From Phoenix dactylifera (taxonomy: Eukaryota > Streptophyta > Magnoliopsida > Arecales > Arecaceae), in assembly GCF_009389715.1 (NCBI RefSeq), contig NC_052394.1, positions 20,586,899 to 20,650,898 on the forward strand: DNA of 64,000 bases. The letters run 5' to 3'. Position numbers and translations under genes: made by a program. The notes below the pieces were generated by a model that was not told the DNA's origin, did not search any database, and was given only the letters and a program-made list of their open reading frames with translations. This document shows positions 49,327 to 60,299 of the stretch, piece by piece (position 1 is the first letter of the stretch; each line of letters opens with the position of its first letter).

Positions 49327-49389
49327 CTTCGTGCCGTGCCGTGCCGGGCCGTGAGCGGCCCGGCCCAGTGCCCATCTCTAAATTGTTAT

Positions 49390-50680
49390 TTGAATTTTTT
49401 GGTTTTGCATAAGTATCCAAAATTTATCTAGTGCATAGCAGACGTGGGACTAAACACATACCTACATACATCTTGATAGTTGTTTTGTTAATCTCCATCC
49501 TCAATACTACGATCATTTCCAATAAATAAGTCTCCTGTATGAGTATTTTGTTTCAGAATGGTCAATAAAATTTTTTTATTATCAAAGTAGAATTTCTAGT
49601 GAGGACTCTAGCAAATTAGTGACCTTGCTTGCATAATTCTCATTCTATTACTTAATTTGTTCTTTAGACAAAAAATTCTCCAACCACTTCACAAGGTTAG
49701 TTCATCAATCGCTACCCCCTTGTGTTCCTTCTTTTACGCTTGCAAACTCTTTCGAAACAAATGAGATGATTCTTTTTCTTTACAACTGTCTTGCCCCTTC
49801 CGCGGGCGCAATTTACTATCAAGCTGTCCTCTAAAAATGACAATCTTCAATTCCACACTAAACATCTTCTATCAGTAACAAATTAAGATTTCTAATTCAT
49901 TTACAAAACTTTCAAGTGAAAACTCCCCTTTTTTTTTCCCGGATCATTTTCGTATCACCTTCATCCATTTCCAAGTATGCAGGAATTTTCTCCTATAATT
50001 ATCATTTTTCCATAAACTTAATTTTGTGTTTTCTTTCCTTTTTTTTTTTGCTAAGAATTTCTTCCTTCAAAATCCTAACCAGTTTTGCTTATCATCAGTT
50101 ATGCTGGTACCACTATTCTTTCATGTTAAGCGGGCCAATCTCAAAATTTTCTAATTAATTCAACTGAATTGTCAAAATATTTTTAGTTCCACTCTTATAT
50201 TTGTATGTTTATATGGTAAAATTAGAAACTCCAAAATTGTCAACATACAATATAATTTAGTTCCACCAATCTACCAATACTTAGCCACATTTAGTCTTGA
50301 GACTTTATCTTACGCCTTGATTTTTTTTTCTTTTCTGTTTTATTGTTTAGAGAAAAGGTGATAAAAGAAAGTTCCAGGAAAGAGAAAGTACTATTTTTAA
50401 AATATCTCTGAAATTTGAATAATTCCTTAAAAAAAACTGTTGGACCACATGATTTTCCTTTTTTCGGAATTAATGTATTGCCGAGGGGAGTTAACTTTCA
50501 AATGTCTTACAATGTTTTACGAAAATAATTAGAATACTTTGATAGCATGTGTGTAAATATTGCAATATCTATCACATAATTGTTCAAGTTAACATGTGTC
50601 AGACTCTTTCAGAAAACAAAGTACTCTAAAGTGGTGAACTCAAGAGTGGAGGCAGCTAGGAAGCGCAATTTTTGATATCT
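49390..50680. other. Spacer after the hAT element
   Basis: AT-rich with T runs; no exon, RNA gene or element ends recognised. Confidence 0.5.
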
Positions 50681-50684
50681 CGAT

Positions 50685-51345
50685 CACTTGGTGGAGTTGA
50701 GTGCAGCCTGGACTGAAGTTAGTCATACTTGGTATGTGTTAAGGGCCAACGTTATTATGCAAAAGAGTGACTCAGCCACTATAGTTGGTTGGATCCCGAG
50801 GTGCCCTAGAAAGATAGGAGGTATGGCCGGCAATACCATCACCTTCGGGGCGAGGCATATCTATAGGAAGGTGAATGGAGTTGTAGGGGTGCAAATGGGT
50901 CAGGTCGGGTTATGAGTGACCTCAACCCAATCTGGTTCCTTATTCGGATCCTAATTTTAGACCCATACCTAACCCAATAGAAGATCAGGTCGAATCCACC
51001 ACGACAATTTTGAACCCAACGGATCATTCAGGTTGGGTCAGGTCCATGTATAACCCGGACCCAATCCAAAAAATTTGGATCTACTTCGAATTAACCCAAA
51101 ATTGCCCAAATTTCAAATGGGTCGGGTTGGATCGGATCTAAATTCAGTAAATCCAGACCTGACCTAGAAAATAGAAAAGATCTAATTTTAAGATTCGATC
51201 TGGCCCTATGGGTCCTTCAAAATAAGTCAGGTTGGATTTAATTAAGTAGGTCGGGTTGGGTCACGGATCAATACGAGCCATTTGCAGTCTTATATGGAGC
51301 TGCAGAATAGATGGTTGCTTTCTTCGTGGTAGATTACTTGAGTGG
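50685..51345 (+). pseudogene. LINE-type RNase H (RVT_3) remnant, split by a MITE
   Basis: Translation from 50685 gives AAWTEVSHTWYVLRANVIM, KSDSATIVGWIPRCPRKIGG and ARHIYRKVNGV, the conserved core of the plant RVT_3 RNase H domain found in LINEs (usual forms GDSATVVGWI and HIYREANGAADWV). The reading breaks at about 50882 where a 411-bp insertion begins, and resumes at 51294 as NGAAE-stop-MVAFFV, matching the family's NGAADWVAAFV. Only this C-terminal piece is present; an internal stop and the insertion make it dead. Confidence 0.7.
50875..51301. mobile_element. hAT-type MITE nested in the RNase H remnant
   Basis: Element about 50883-51293. The ends share GCAAATGG in inverted orientation (GTAGGGGTGCAAATGG at the left, reverse complement of the right ATAAGACTGCAAATGG). 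Flanks are ATGGAGTT (50875-50882) and ATGGAGCT (51294-51301), an 8-bp duplication with one mismatch. The interior is full of GGGTC/GACCC words (GGGTCGGGTTGG), which may be subterminal binding sites. No ORF of note. Confidence 0.75.
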
Positions 51346-51698
51346 TATTTTTTGACCGGTAAAGCGGAGTTGCCTCGGGTACCTCGAGTTGAATTTTGAT
51401 TTTTTTTGAACATATTCATAACAGTTTCGTGAGCTGTCCATTTGTAGCAAGTAAAAAAAAACCACTAGGCCAAGTGTTGTCGCCCATAGAAGTGTCACGA
51501 CAATGCGTACGTTAAGAAACTTTTTCTTTTTTTTGGGTGAAAGTTCAGAACCTTGCTTGCGGAGAGCATGCTGTAGTGCACTGCCGCACTACTATTTCAT
51601 GCTTGCTCTCTTCCTAATTTTGAGGGGAGGGGTTGACGCCACAACACATGCTATACTTCCATAAGGAGGTTATGTTGTACTCCATTGATAGAATATTA

Positions 51699-52040
51699 TC
51701 AGTGAAATCCTTTTGCATTTGACTTCTTCCTCTTCTTCATTAAAAAAAAAAAGGTTTTCTTTATTACTTTTGCAGTTTTTGCATGCCAAGCTTTTGATAG
51801 TTCCTTGTAAGTTTCCATTACAGCAGTTGGTTGTTCATGGTTCTCAAAATGTCTTGAGAAATGTCCTTTCAAAAACTGTGAGAAATGTTCACCAGCCTTA
51901 ATATTCAGTTGAGCATGCCATTCTATCCAATTCTTCAATGCTAATGCCATGTTCATTGGGTTCTTACTAATTATCAAGTTCATCAGATTGATCTTTGTGA
52001 GCATAATTTTAGCAATCACGTAACAACCTGCATTGCTCAT
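51699..52040 (-). other. Unrecognised ORF next to the LTR element
   Basis: A 113-residue minus-strand ORF. Its centre (LALKNWIEWHAQLNIKAGEH, FSQFLKGHFSRHFENHEQ, YKELSKAWHAKTAKVI) has a soluble, helical, protein-like composition, while the ends are low-complexity or lie in the LTR. I cannot name a family. Possibly a gene fragment, possibly chance. Confidence 0.25.
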
Positions 52041-53760
52041 AATATTTTTTTTTGTTATAATGATCCTATATCGACATATATTATTATTATTTTGTTAGCA
52101 TGATCTTATTAAAGTGATTTTAGGAATCAAGTAATAATCTATATCACCCATAATATTTTTTTTTTGTTAGTATGATCTTATATCAGCCTATATTATTTTT
52201 CTTATATAAAGTCTGTACACAAGTATATATAACCCTGATATGTACCAAATGTGATAGAGCAGAGAAATAAAATTAATTTTCTCTCTCTTTTTCTTTTGTT
52301 TTTCTCTTATTTTGCAAGTATTTCAACATCGTATAGAAGTCACCGATCACTTAATTTGCTATTGCCATCTCTTCCATCTTTGCTATGGTCATCGTTACCA
52401 TGTTTAGAAGCTTTGAAAACTTCTATTGCCGATTTATCGATCTCTATTTTCTGGTGAATCTACCCCTGAAGATCTTTTGTTTTTTGGTGGATTCGTAGAT
52501 TTTCTGTTTTCTTGTAGATCCTCTATTTACTAGTAAACCAACATTCAAAGATCCCATTTCTAGTAGATTTGCATATCTTCTATTTCCGATAAATTAATAT
52601 CCGAAAATCCTTTATTTTCTAATGGATTCGCAGCTCTTCTCCACTATTTTTCTTTATAGTTTCAGATCTTCGGTCGTCTCTCCTCATCATCGCTCGGCTC
52701 CTTTCTATCCGTCTCTTATTTTATTTGCTGCCTCGGGCTCCTTCACTATCCAGTTCAAGATCTCTTACACCTCTTTCATAGTACATCCGTCTACGAGGAT
52801 CGTCAACCTTCGGTTGCCTTTTCTCTAAGTTCTATTTTTACTGCAACTATCGTCTTTTATATGTATTCTCATTGTTACATCATCAGATAAGTCAATCAGC
52901 CACATCGACAGATACATCAGTCTATTATGTCAATTAGACACATTGATAAATATACCACTTTGCTATATTAGTCAGTCATATCAGTGGACGCATTAGTCCA
53001 CTACGTTAGTTAGCTACGTCAACATTGCCAAAAACACATCAGTTTGTTGTGTTAGCTTCCTAATATGTTGCATTAGTTTCTAAGATGCTATGTCAGCTTT
53101 TGTTCTACCATATCAAATTCAGTATTGTCACATCAGCTTAACATATCGATTTGGCATATCGACTTATGAGTTGTTATGTTAACTCCTAATCTGCTACTAA
53201 GCTGCTATAACAGCTCGTGCTCTGCCACATCATGCTCTTTGCACCACGTCAGCTTTTGATCTACCACCATGTCAGCTTCTAAACTGCTATATCAGCTCTT
53301 AGTCTATCATGTCGGCTTTTGAACTACTACTTCGGCTCTTGATCTAGTACATCAGTTTATGGGTATTTTCATGGTCTAGTTTTCAAACTCAAATTAGCAC
53401 CTATAGTACCATCTCGAGTTTGAGGGAGGAGGTATTAGCATAATTTTAAGGATCACCTAACAACCTACATCATCCATAATATTTATTCTTTATTTACGTG
53501 ATCCTATATCAACATATATTATTTTTCTTTGTTAGCATGATCTTATTAAAGTCATTTTAGGAATCACATAATAATCTGTACCCTCCATAATATTTTTTTT
53601 TTGTTAGCGTGATCCTATATCAACCTATATTCTTTTTCTTATATGAAGTCTATACAAGAGTATATATAACCTCTAATATGTACTGAATATAATGGAACAG
53701 AGAAATAAATTATTTCTCTTTTTCTTTTGTTTTCTTCTTCTTCTGCAGATATTTTAAAAC
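51996..53760 (+). mobile_element. Small non-autonomous LTR retrotransposon
   Basis: Two direct repeats, 51996-52328 and 53433-53760, align along their length: GAGCATAATTTTA against TTAGCATAATTTTA at the start, TTAGCATGATCTTATTAAAG, TCATATCAGCCTATATT-type blocks, AACAGAGAAATAAA-type blocks, and a T/C-rich end. A purine-rich tract (TTTGAGGGAGGAGG) sits directly before the right repeat, as a polypurine tract should; TCGTATAGAAG after the left repeat resembles a decayed initiator-Met tRNA primer site. The 1.1-kb interior has no gag or pol. Orientation is plus. No 5-bp duplication was recognised and the LTRs are diverged, so the insertion is old. Confidence 0.8.
52870..53370. repeat. Degenerate tandem repeat inside the LTR element
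   Basis: Units of roughly 20-25 bp built on CAT(C/A)TCAGCTTTTGAT, CTGCTA and CTACCA words recur from about 52870 to 53370 with much variation and no fixed period. Confidence 0.5.
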
Positions 53761-53769
53761 CTCTCTTTC

Positions 53770-55938
53770 TTGTTCTCCTATCATACTCTTGGTGTTTGTT
53801 TTTCCTCACCTTCTATTCTCCATTTGAAAAGCATGACCTCTTCTATTGTTATTTACAATCCTAATGCTGATATAACGCTATCATTCTTTCTCCACCACTC
53901 AGATAACTCAGGCATGGTCCTACTCTTTACTGTTATTAGTTTATCAGAAGCAACAAATTGATGATTTAGACCATATATACAATAGCAATTAATCTGCTGT
54001 CAAAATTTTCTGGTGGTGCATGCTGAATCCTTGATCTTAGTATCATCTACAATGTCCATCTCCCATATTTGAAGTCCCTAGGTATAGAGACATTCTTCTG
54101 GGAGAGCAAGTTAAAGTAGACATCCAAGATTGTAATTTTTTGAAAAAAGTAAAATTTTAAATTTGATATGAAAATATTATTCTTCCTTGTTTTTTGGATA
54201 AGAATGTTTCATCTTATCTTATGACTTTGCTAATTCTTAAGAAGTGATCAGTCCCCGAAAGTAAACCCGTTGCCGGGTCTTTCTGTTCCCAAGCCTCCAT
54301 TCTAATATACACCATGCATGAGAAAACACGATCATGCTAATTAAGATAAAGCTGCTCTTACCAAGAAAATATTAAGATGAAGCTGTCCTGTGCTGGTTTC
54401 CTAGCTAGGCTTCAAACATTTAATTTTCTGCTAATTAATTGACCCAAACTTACCCGGAAAATGGCTGGAACACCACTAATTCATTTGTAACATTGTGCAC
54501 ACTAGTAAGTTGTGAATTCTTTGAATAATAATTTAAAGAAACGAAGCTACTCCATTAAAATTAACGATCCGTACATCATGCACAATCATTATTTCAGCTT
54601 TAAGTCTGCCTTTCTCTTGCTTTATTATTGAGTAAAGTCATATCTATACCTCCAATTAGCACCTATAATGAGCTCCAGACAGGCGTTGGTTGCGGCAGTG
54701 ATTGCAAGGCAACTGAAATAAAGCATGACCTATAACAACATATACATGATGAACTAGTGAGATGAGATGATATTGGAGATGTTACTCTTCAGCTATTGTA
54801 GTTGCTATTTTTTAAGCATTGAATTGGCTAGAACCTACTTCAATAATATCTTTCGTCATATCATCACCTCAAATATCTATTAGTTTGTATCTCTCTTCTG
54901 ATCCAAGCCAGTTATACTCATTTTAAGCAAATATCTAGTTCACTTAATAGATCCTCCAATTAACTAATTTCTCTAGTCATGACCTTGGAACACGAATTGC
55001 GTTAGCAATAGCTAGAGGTTTCTGTGCACACAATATTCTAGAAAAGGGCATCTTAAATTAGATTATTTAGTGTTCACTTCGGATGCTCCAACCTTGTCTA
55101 ATGTAATGTAATGACTTCGACTTCCATGTTTAATATAACCGCCATCTGCTTGGGATCAGTAACCTTCCATGATAAGTTAAATTTATAATTCCGACAATGA
55201 AGAGAACATACACTTTAATAGACTTCCTTTGAGTTCAGACAAAGCATCCGTATACCTTAGCATGGCATCTCATCGCCTGAAGAAAGTTAACTAGTTCATA
55301 GCATGACCCCACCATTTATTCCTTAATTTTTTGTGCACTGGACACCTAGAAAAGCGCACCGATCCATCTTCACTTCCTTTTAATTAAGCTTTAGTCATGC
55401 TCAGTACAATATTATACTGAACCAAATTGCCCACAAAGAGTATTCGTTTTGCTGGAGAATTACACGTGGTCAGTGGATTGAACTAACGCCACTCTAGCTA
55501 CTAATGCCTTCGGTTCCACAATTCACCCATGCACCCACCGTCTTGTATATCTGCAATTAATCTTAATCAAAGACCTAATTCAACAACGTTCTTTCAAACA
55601 AAAATAATTCAAAGCTCCACGGATTTGCATGAATGTCTCCCTGGCCAGTTTTCAACAATATTCATGCATGCACTAATTTCTTAAGGGGACGTACACACAT
55701 CATACGTATCACTTGTAAAAAGATAATTAAGAACAGTCTACAAACACCACCAATAAAATATCCTTATTAAACGTCCGATCATTTTAGAAGTCTTCATCTC
55801 CTCATGCAAGTAAATGAGTTCAGGGACCATCTTTTTATAGGACCAGAAACTCAGCAACTACAATTAAGTTTTAGCCTCATTTAGCTTTGAATGATTTTAA
55901 CTGATGGCACGAGTACTTGTTGATTAATATATATCACC

Positions 55939-55984
<46 letters not shown>

Positions 55985-58880
55985 CATGTGAAGGAGACCT
56001 GCCCGTAGCTGATGCATTTATAAGTTCTGGAAGATGTGCCATAGGTCAAGCCATGACAAACTAATTCTTTATATAAGCTAAGCTAACAATGAAATGAAAT
56101 GCTGGATATCCCCTACACAACATCAACAATTACCATTCTTTAAGACATAGAACTCTATTTAAATAAAATTTCAAGTAAATCCAAACCACTTAATATGTTA
56201 AACATAACAGGTAGCTAAAATTAATATTTCATATCAAGTTGATAGATTTGATCAGTTGAGACAAAAGCATCATGATTGGAGCAGGGTCAAATTAATTTTC
56301 TAGAACTTTGAGAAGGAACAAGAATGAGGCTTCTTCCATTAATTGGATTCAGATCTCAGATCCAAAAGAATCCATATCTATATGCCGTGAGGACCTTAAA
56401 GATGTTGACCACGGCAAACACAAAAGCTTACCGTGAAGATGTTTGACCCCAATCATCAGACTCCCAAATGGCTACCCTATTTAAGCTTACCTGTAGATGG
56501 TTCCACCAAAGCCAATGGCACATCCTCCTTCTGCTTATATTCCAAAAATGTCCCTTGGTGATCAGCAGATCTTGTCATCTAGCCTCAAAAATAAGATGTC
56601 TTGCCCTACACTGCTACACAAGACAAGAACTGCACCCTAATCAGGCCTGGCTAAAGAATGGATTAGAATAAAGAAGGGAATGTCAGCAAACCAATACTAA
56701 TAGCAACCACTGAAGAAGAATACCAAGGCAGTACCCTCTGAGCATATATTTTTGAGCCAGGGTACCTTCCTAGATTATAATAAACTAATAGAATAAGAAA
56801 GAAAATCACTATATTATCAACCCAATCAAATGAAAAGAATAATGCTCATTATTAATATGAAGTGCTGTTGGATTCCTATCGTTATTAAATCTCATTAACT
56901 AATCAATATATATTAATGTCCACCAAAAACTAATATATATTAGCTCTCTACGTTGCTTAAACTAAGCAATAAGGCAGAACCAAATTGTACAGGAATCACC
57001 ATACCATTAATAATAAGAAGTGAAGACTTGAAAATAAACTAATCAAGTACTGGGTTATTCTTCAATGTCATTGCCTCTTTTAACAAAAATATGGCATCAA
57101 GGGAGACCTTAAGCAATGCAGCATAACTTATCTTTGGATTAGGGTAAATATGTGCGAGTTGGTTCAAGTTCTGGAACAGTGGAAAGAGCTTGAGATAGGG
57201 TGGCGAGGAAGGATGCTGGGGTATTTTAAATGGCAGCGGCGTCGCATACGTGGACGCAAATTCCTCGGTAATATTTAAGTATATATTTCTTTCAAGACGA
57301 AGATCCACGTAATAATTTTCCCGGAGGGGAGTTTGGATATGACTAGACGGTGCGGTGCGGTGCAGTGCAGTGGTGCCCCTCTTCTTCCTCTCGACATTTA
57401 TGAATACCAACACAAAACTTCGCCTACCCCACAAACCAGAAGCCCTTTGAATGGAAAATCATATTAAATATTAAAATTATCACCTTTTAATTGCCAGTCG
57501 CGGCACAGTCCTGGCTGACGAGATTTGGAGGGGCCATGCCAAGACAAAGAACTTGATTCATCCCTCCTCAGTGCGGGACGCTGTGGACCGAAGCTTACAT
57601 GGCCTGACTGCGTCAGAAAGAGGGAGAGAGAGAGAGAGAGAGAGAGGGTGTTCACTATTATTCTTGTGATACGGGCTATTCCACACCCTGCAGGGCTCGC
57701 CATCACAGGAATCAGTGGGGAAAGTGGGAAAGAGGAGCTGGAGATCGGAAATAAAGAAGTCCGGTTCAACAATAGCAGGATAAAAGAAGGGGGGAAATAG
57801 GTGAGAGAAAAGGACGTAAAATTATTTCCTTGTAATAAAGTTTTTTTTAAAAAAAAACCAGCTACAAGTCACTTTCATTGGGGTCGCCATAATCATAGAT
57901 ATTACTAAATAAATTAAAGTATGGAAAAAAAAAAAAAAAAGACCAGTGCTTTAGAGAGAGAGAGAGAGGGAGAGAGAGATCTAGCGGCAGAGAAGGGCAG
58001 AGAGGTGAAAGGAGGAGGGAAAGAGCAAGAAGGACTAATGCTGCCATGGTGGCAGACTGGGAGAGAGCTCAGAGTAGAAGAGTGGGCGAGGGGTGAGTCA
58101 AAGGGTGGGGGGACGCACGTGTGGGGAAAGGCCTCGCGGTCCGGAAGCTCGCAGCCGATCCGTCAGGGGACCAGTGATTTGTTTGTAATGTGCGCCGCCG
58201 TCAGCGTAGTTAAGGAAAGGAAAAGCCGGAATGAGGGAAGGATTTGACCATATGAGCTCTAGAAGAAGTTTTAAAAAGTTGAGCTCACACTTCGAACCCC
58301 CTAGCTCTTAGGGAATGTGGGAACAAATACAAGAGGAACTCGTGGGCTACATTTCATTGGAAGGGGGAAATTTGATATCACTCTAATCTTTGGAAGTATA
58401 CTACTGGGAAGGTGATTGCATGTCTTGAGGTGTCATCGTGAGATCAGATAAGAGGAGCCTGAAGATGGTGTCTCAAGTGTTCTCAAGAAAATAAAAAAAA
58501 AGGAACAAAGGAAAAGAATAAGATGTTGATTAAAGTAGGATGATGAGATCACAATTATATTAATGGGGACTATAGTGACAAGCAGAAAATTGGAAACGTA
58601 AAACAGTTCATCTTAAACTGTGTGCTGAAAAGAAGGGAAAGAAGAAGGAGAGGAATAACAATGTTTGAATATTAGAAAGAAGTAAATGACTTGAGCAATA
58701 TAAAACTGTATAAAAGAGAGGCACCACAACTTATCCCGTTACGCTGAGCTGAGAGATCAAAGGTGGTTTCTCTTATATGGTACACAAATGATAAATTTAT
58801 ATGACAAATATTTATCCTGTATGTGAAGAAAAGCTTACAAAAATTTAACTCATGGTAAACCATCTATCCAATTAATTTCC
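53770..58880. other. Long spacer before the ALOG gene's 3' end
   Basis: Mostly AT-rich. Contains an (AT)21 run at 55941-55982 and GA-rich tracts at about 57618-57647 and 57955-57980. Two longer ORFs (minus 57434-57039; plus 57921-58247) show no domain and the second is low-complexity. No tRNA, miRNA precursor or transposon ends were recognised by eye. Confidence 0.45.
55941..55982. repeat. (AT)n microsatellite
   Basis: About 21 AT units. Confidence 0.9.
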
Positions 58881-59233
58881 CATCAAAATCAGCAGGAAGG
58901 AGAAGCCGTTATCGATTATATATTCATATCGTTAAGTTCTCTTCTACTTGAACCACATCAACCACACATCAAAACTCAAAGCAAAAGACAATCAAACAAA
59001 TCGCCAATTAATTAAACTCACCATTCATCACTTGAAAGAAAGAAATAGAGAGATAGAAAAGAGAGAGATTTTAACTCTCTTCTTTTTCTGGAAATCCTTC
59101 CCCACGGCCTCTTCGCAAGTATCGATCGAGAGAATCGCCAATAGCAATAACAATAAAACTCCTATCTTACTAAACCTGCTTCAATAATAACGAAAAACAA
59201 GAGCAAGAAAAAGAGAGTGAGGAGGATCTATAC

Positions 59234-59923
59234 TCAAGAAGAAGAAGTGCCACCCGGCGGAGCATCGGATCCCTCTCCGCCCACCGAACCACTCCCCGCC
59301 GCGGCAGCGGCAGCGGCAGCAGCAGCAGCAGCGGAAGAAGAAGATGAAGACTCTCCTGCTCCAGAAGTCTGTCCGCTCCCGGCGGCCGAGGCGGGGGGCT
59401 GGCGCTTCCGCTTCTTCTTCTCGTAGGGGACGCCGCGAGCCTTGGCCTGGCTTTCGCGGACCTCGCGGAGGTAGATGCGGACGGCGCGGGCGGCGAAGGG
59501 GTTCGCCTCGGGCCGGCCGCCGCTCTCCTCGTAGGCCGCTCGCAGGCGGCCAATCAGAGCGTCGAGGGAGCCCCAGGCCTGCTTTAAAGGGCAAGCGCAG
59601 GGGCCCGGCGGGTTGGGTTGGCCGAAGAAGGTGCACCCGGCGTTGTGGACCTTGGTCTTCCCGAACTGGTCCAGGTACCGCAGGAATTCGATCACGTGGG
59701 CGCCGCTGCAGCGCGCCAGCGTCAGCGGCGGCTTGTGGTTGCGCAGGTACTGCAGGAACGTGTTCCAGTCCCGTCGCTTCTGTGACTCGTACCTGCTCGG
59801 CGGCGCCGGGGCCGGGGCCGGGGCAGGGGCCGGAGGGGGGTGACCCGATCCCGGGGTCGGCTCACCCCGGGGGGAGGAGGAGGAGCCCTGCCCCGCACCC
59901 GAGTGGCCAGGGGTCGACTCCAT
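59234..59923 (-). CDS. ALOG-domain (LSH/G1 family) transcription regulator
   Basis: An intronless ORF of 229 residues. A Gly/Ser/Pro-rich start with an (AP)n run (29-42) leads into the ALOG domain, about residues 43-170: [38 protein letters not shown], the zinc-ribbon-like insert with [20 protein letters not shown], and [19 protein letters not shown] nuclear signal KKKRKR follows directly. The tail has Ser and Ala runs (about 6 and 12 residues). ALOG proteins (LSH1, G1, TAWAWA1, TERMINATING FLOWER) are plant-specific nuclear DNA-binding regulators of light response, organ boundaries and inflorescence architecture; most are single-exon. Which subgroup this is cannot be told. The coding region is very GC-rich. 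A CT/GA tract lies in the 5' leader. Confidence 0.96.
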   Translation of the reverse strand: MESTPGHSGAGQGSSSSPRGEPTPGSGHPPPAPAPAPAPAPPSRYESQKRRDWNTFLQYLRNHKPPLTLARCSGAHVIEFLRYLDQFGKTKVHNAGCTFFGQPNPPGPCACPLKQAWGSLDALIGRLRAAYEESGGRPEANPFAARAVRIYLREVRESQAKARGVPYEKKKRKRQPPASAAGSGQTSGAGESSSSSSAAAAAAAAAAAAGSGSVGGEGSDAPPGGTSSS

Positions 59924-60057
59924 GCACTTCTTTCTCCTCTTCTAGCTACTCTTCTTCTTCTTTGGCTTCTCTGTTACCTTTTTTCGCAGAGCTTGTTTCC
60001 TTTGCTTGCACTTCTTCTCTTCCTCGATCCCTGCGGAGGGAGGAAGGGGTGTGGGGG

Positions 60058-60060
<3 letters not shown>

Positions 60061-60092
<32 letters not shown>
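60061..60092. repeat. (GA)n tract in the ALOG gene 5' leader or promoter
   Basis: Sixteen GA units 138 bases upstream of the ALOG start codon (CT on the sense strand). GAGA-type tracts are bound by plant BPC/BBR proteins, so a regulatory role is possible. Confidence 0.75.
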
Positions 60093-60097
<5 letters not shown>

Positions 60098-60299
60098 CTG
60101 AAGAGAGAATGGAAGAAGGAAGAAGGGTGGTTTGGATGGGACGTTAAAAGGGAAATGTAAGCAAGGAGGGCGACGGAGTAGAGGGGGACGGAGGGAGTGA
60201 ATGGGAGGAGGAGGGTTCACGTGGTGGCCCCCGGTCTTCGACGTGACTCGGATAGATGGTTACGGGTGTGCTGCACTGTGATGCGGAACAAGAGTAAAT

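Larger units (their letters stand above)
46794..49388 (+). mobile_element. hAT transposon, complete ends, internally deleted
   Basis: Element 46802-49380 (2579 bp) begins TAGAGTTGGGCAACGGGCC and ends with the matching complement of TAGAGATGGGCACTGGGCC. An exact 8-bp duplication AATTGTTA flanks it (46794-46801 and 49381-49388), as hAT elements make. Both ends carry arrays of GC-rich palindromes. The plus strand encodes the N-terminal and C-terminal parts of a hAT transposase, but the catalytic middle is missing and the parts are in different frames. It cannot move itself but has the ends needed for movement by a related transposase. Confidence 0.95.

Noticed and set aside
57039-57434. 131-codon minus-strand ORF
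   Set aside because: No recognisable domain, irregular composition, and no promoter or splice context; treated as chance.
57921-58247. 108-codon plus-strand ORF
   Set aside because: Built largely from GA/AAG low-complexity sequence.
59344-60147. 267-codon plus-strand ORF over the ALOG gene
   Set aside because: Arg/Gly/Pro-rich shadow of the GC-rich ALOG coding strand, continuing into a GA microsatellite; the minus frame has the full conserved domain.
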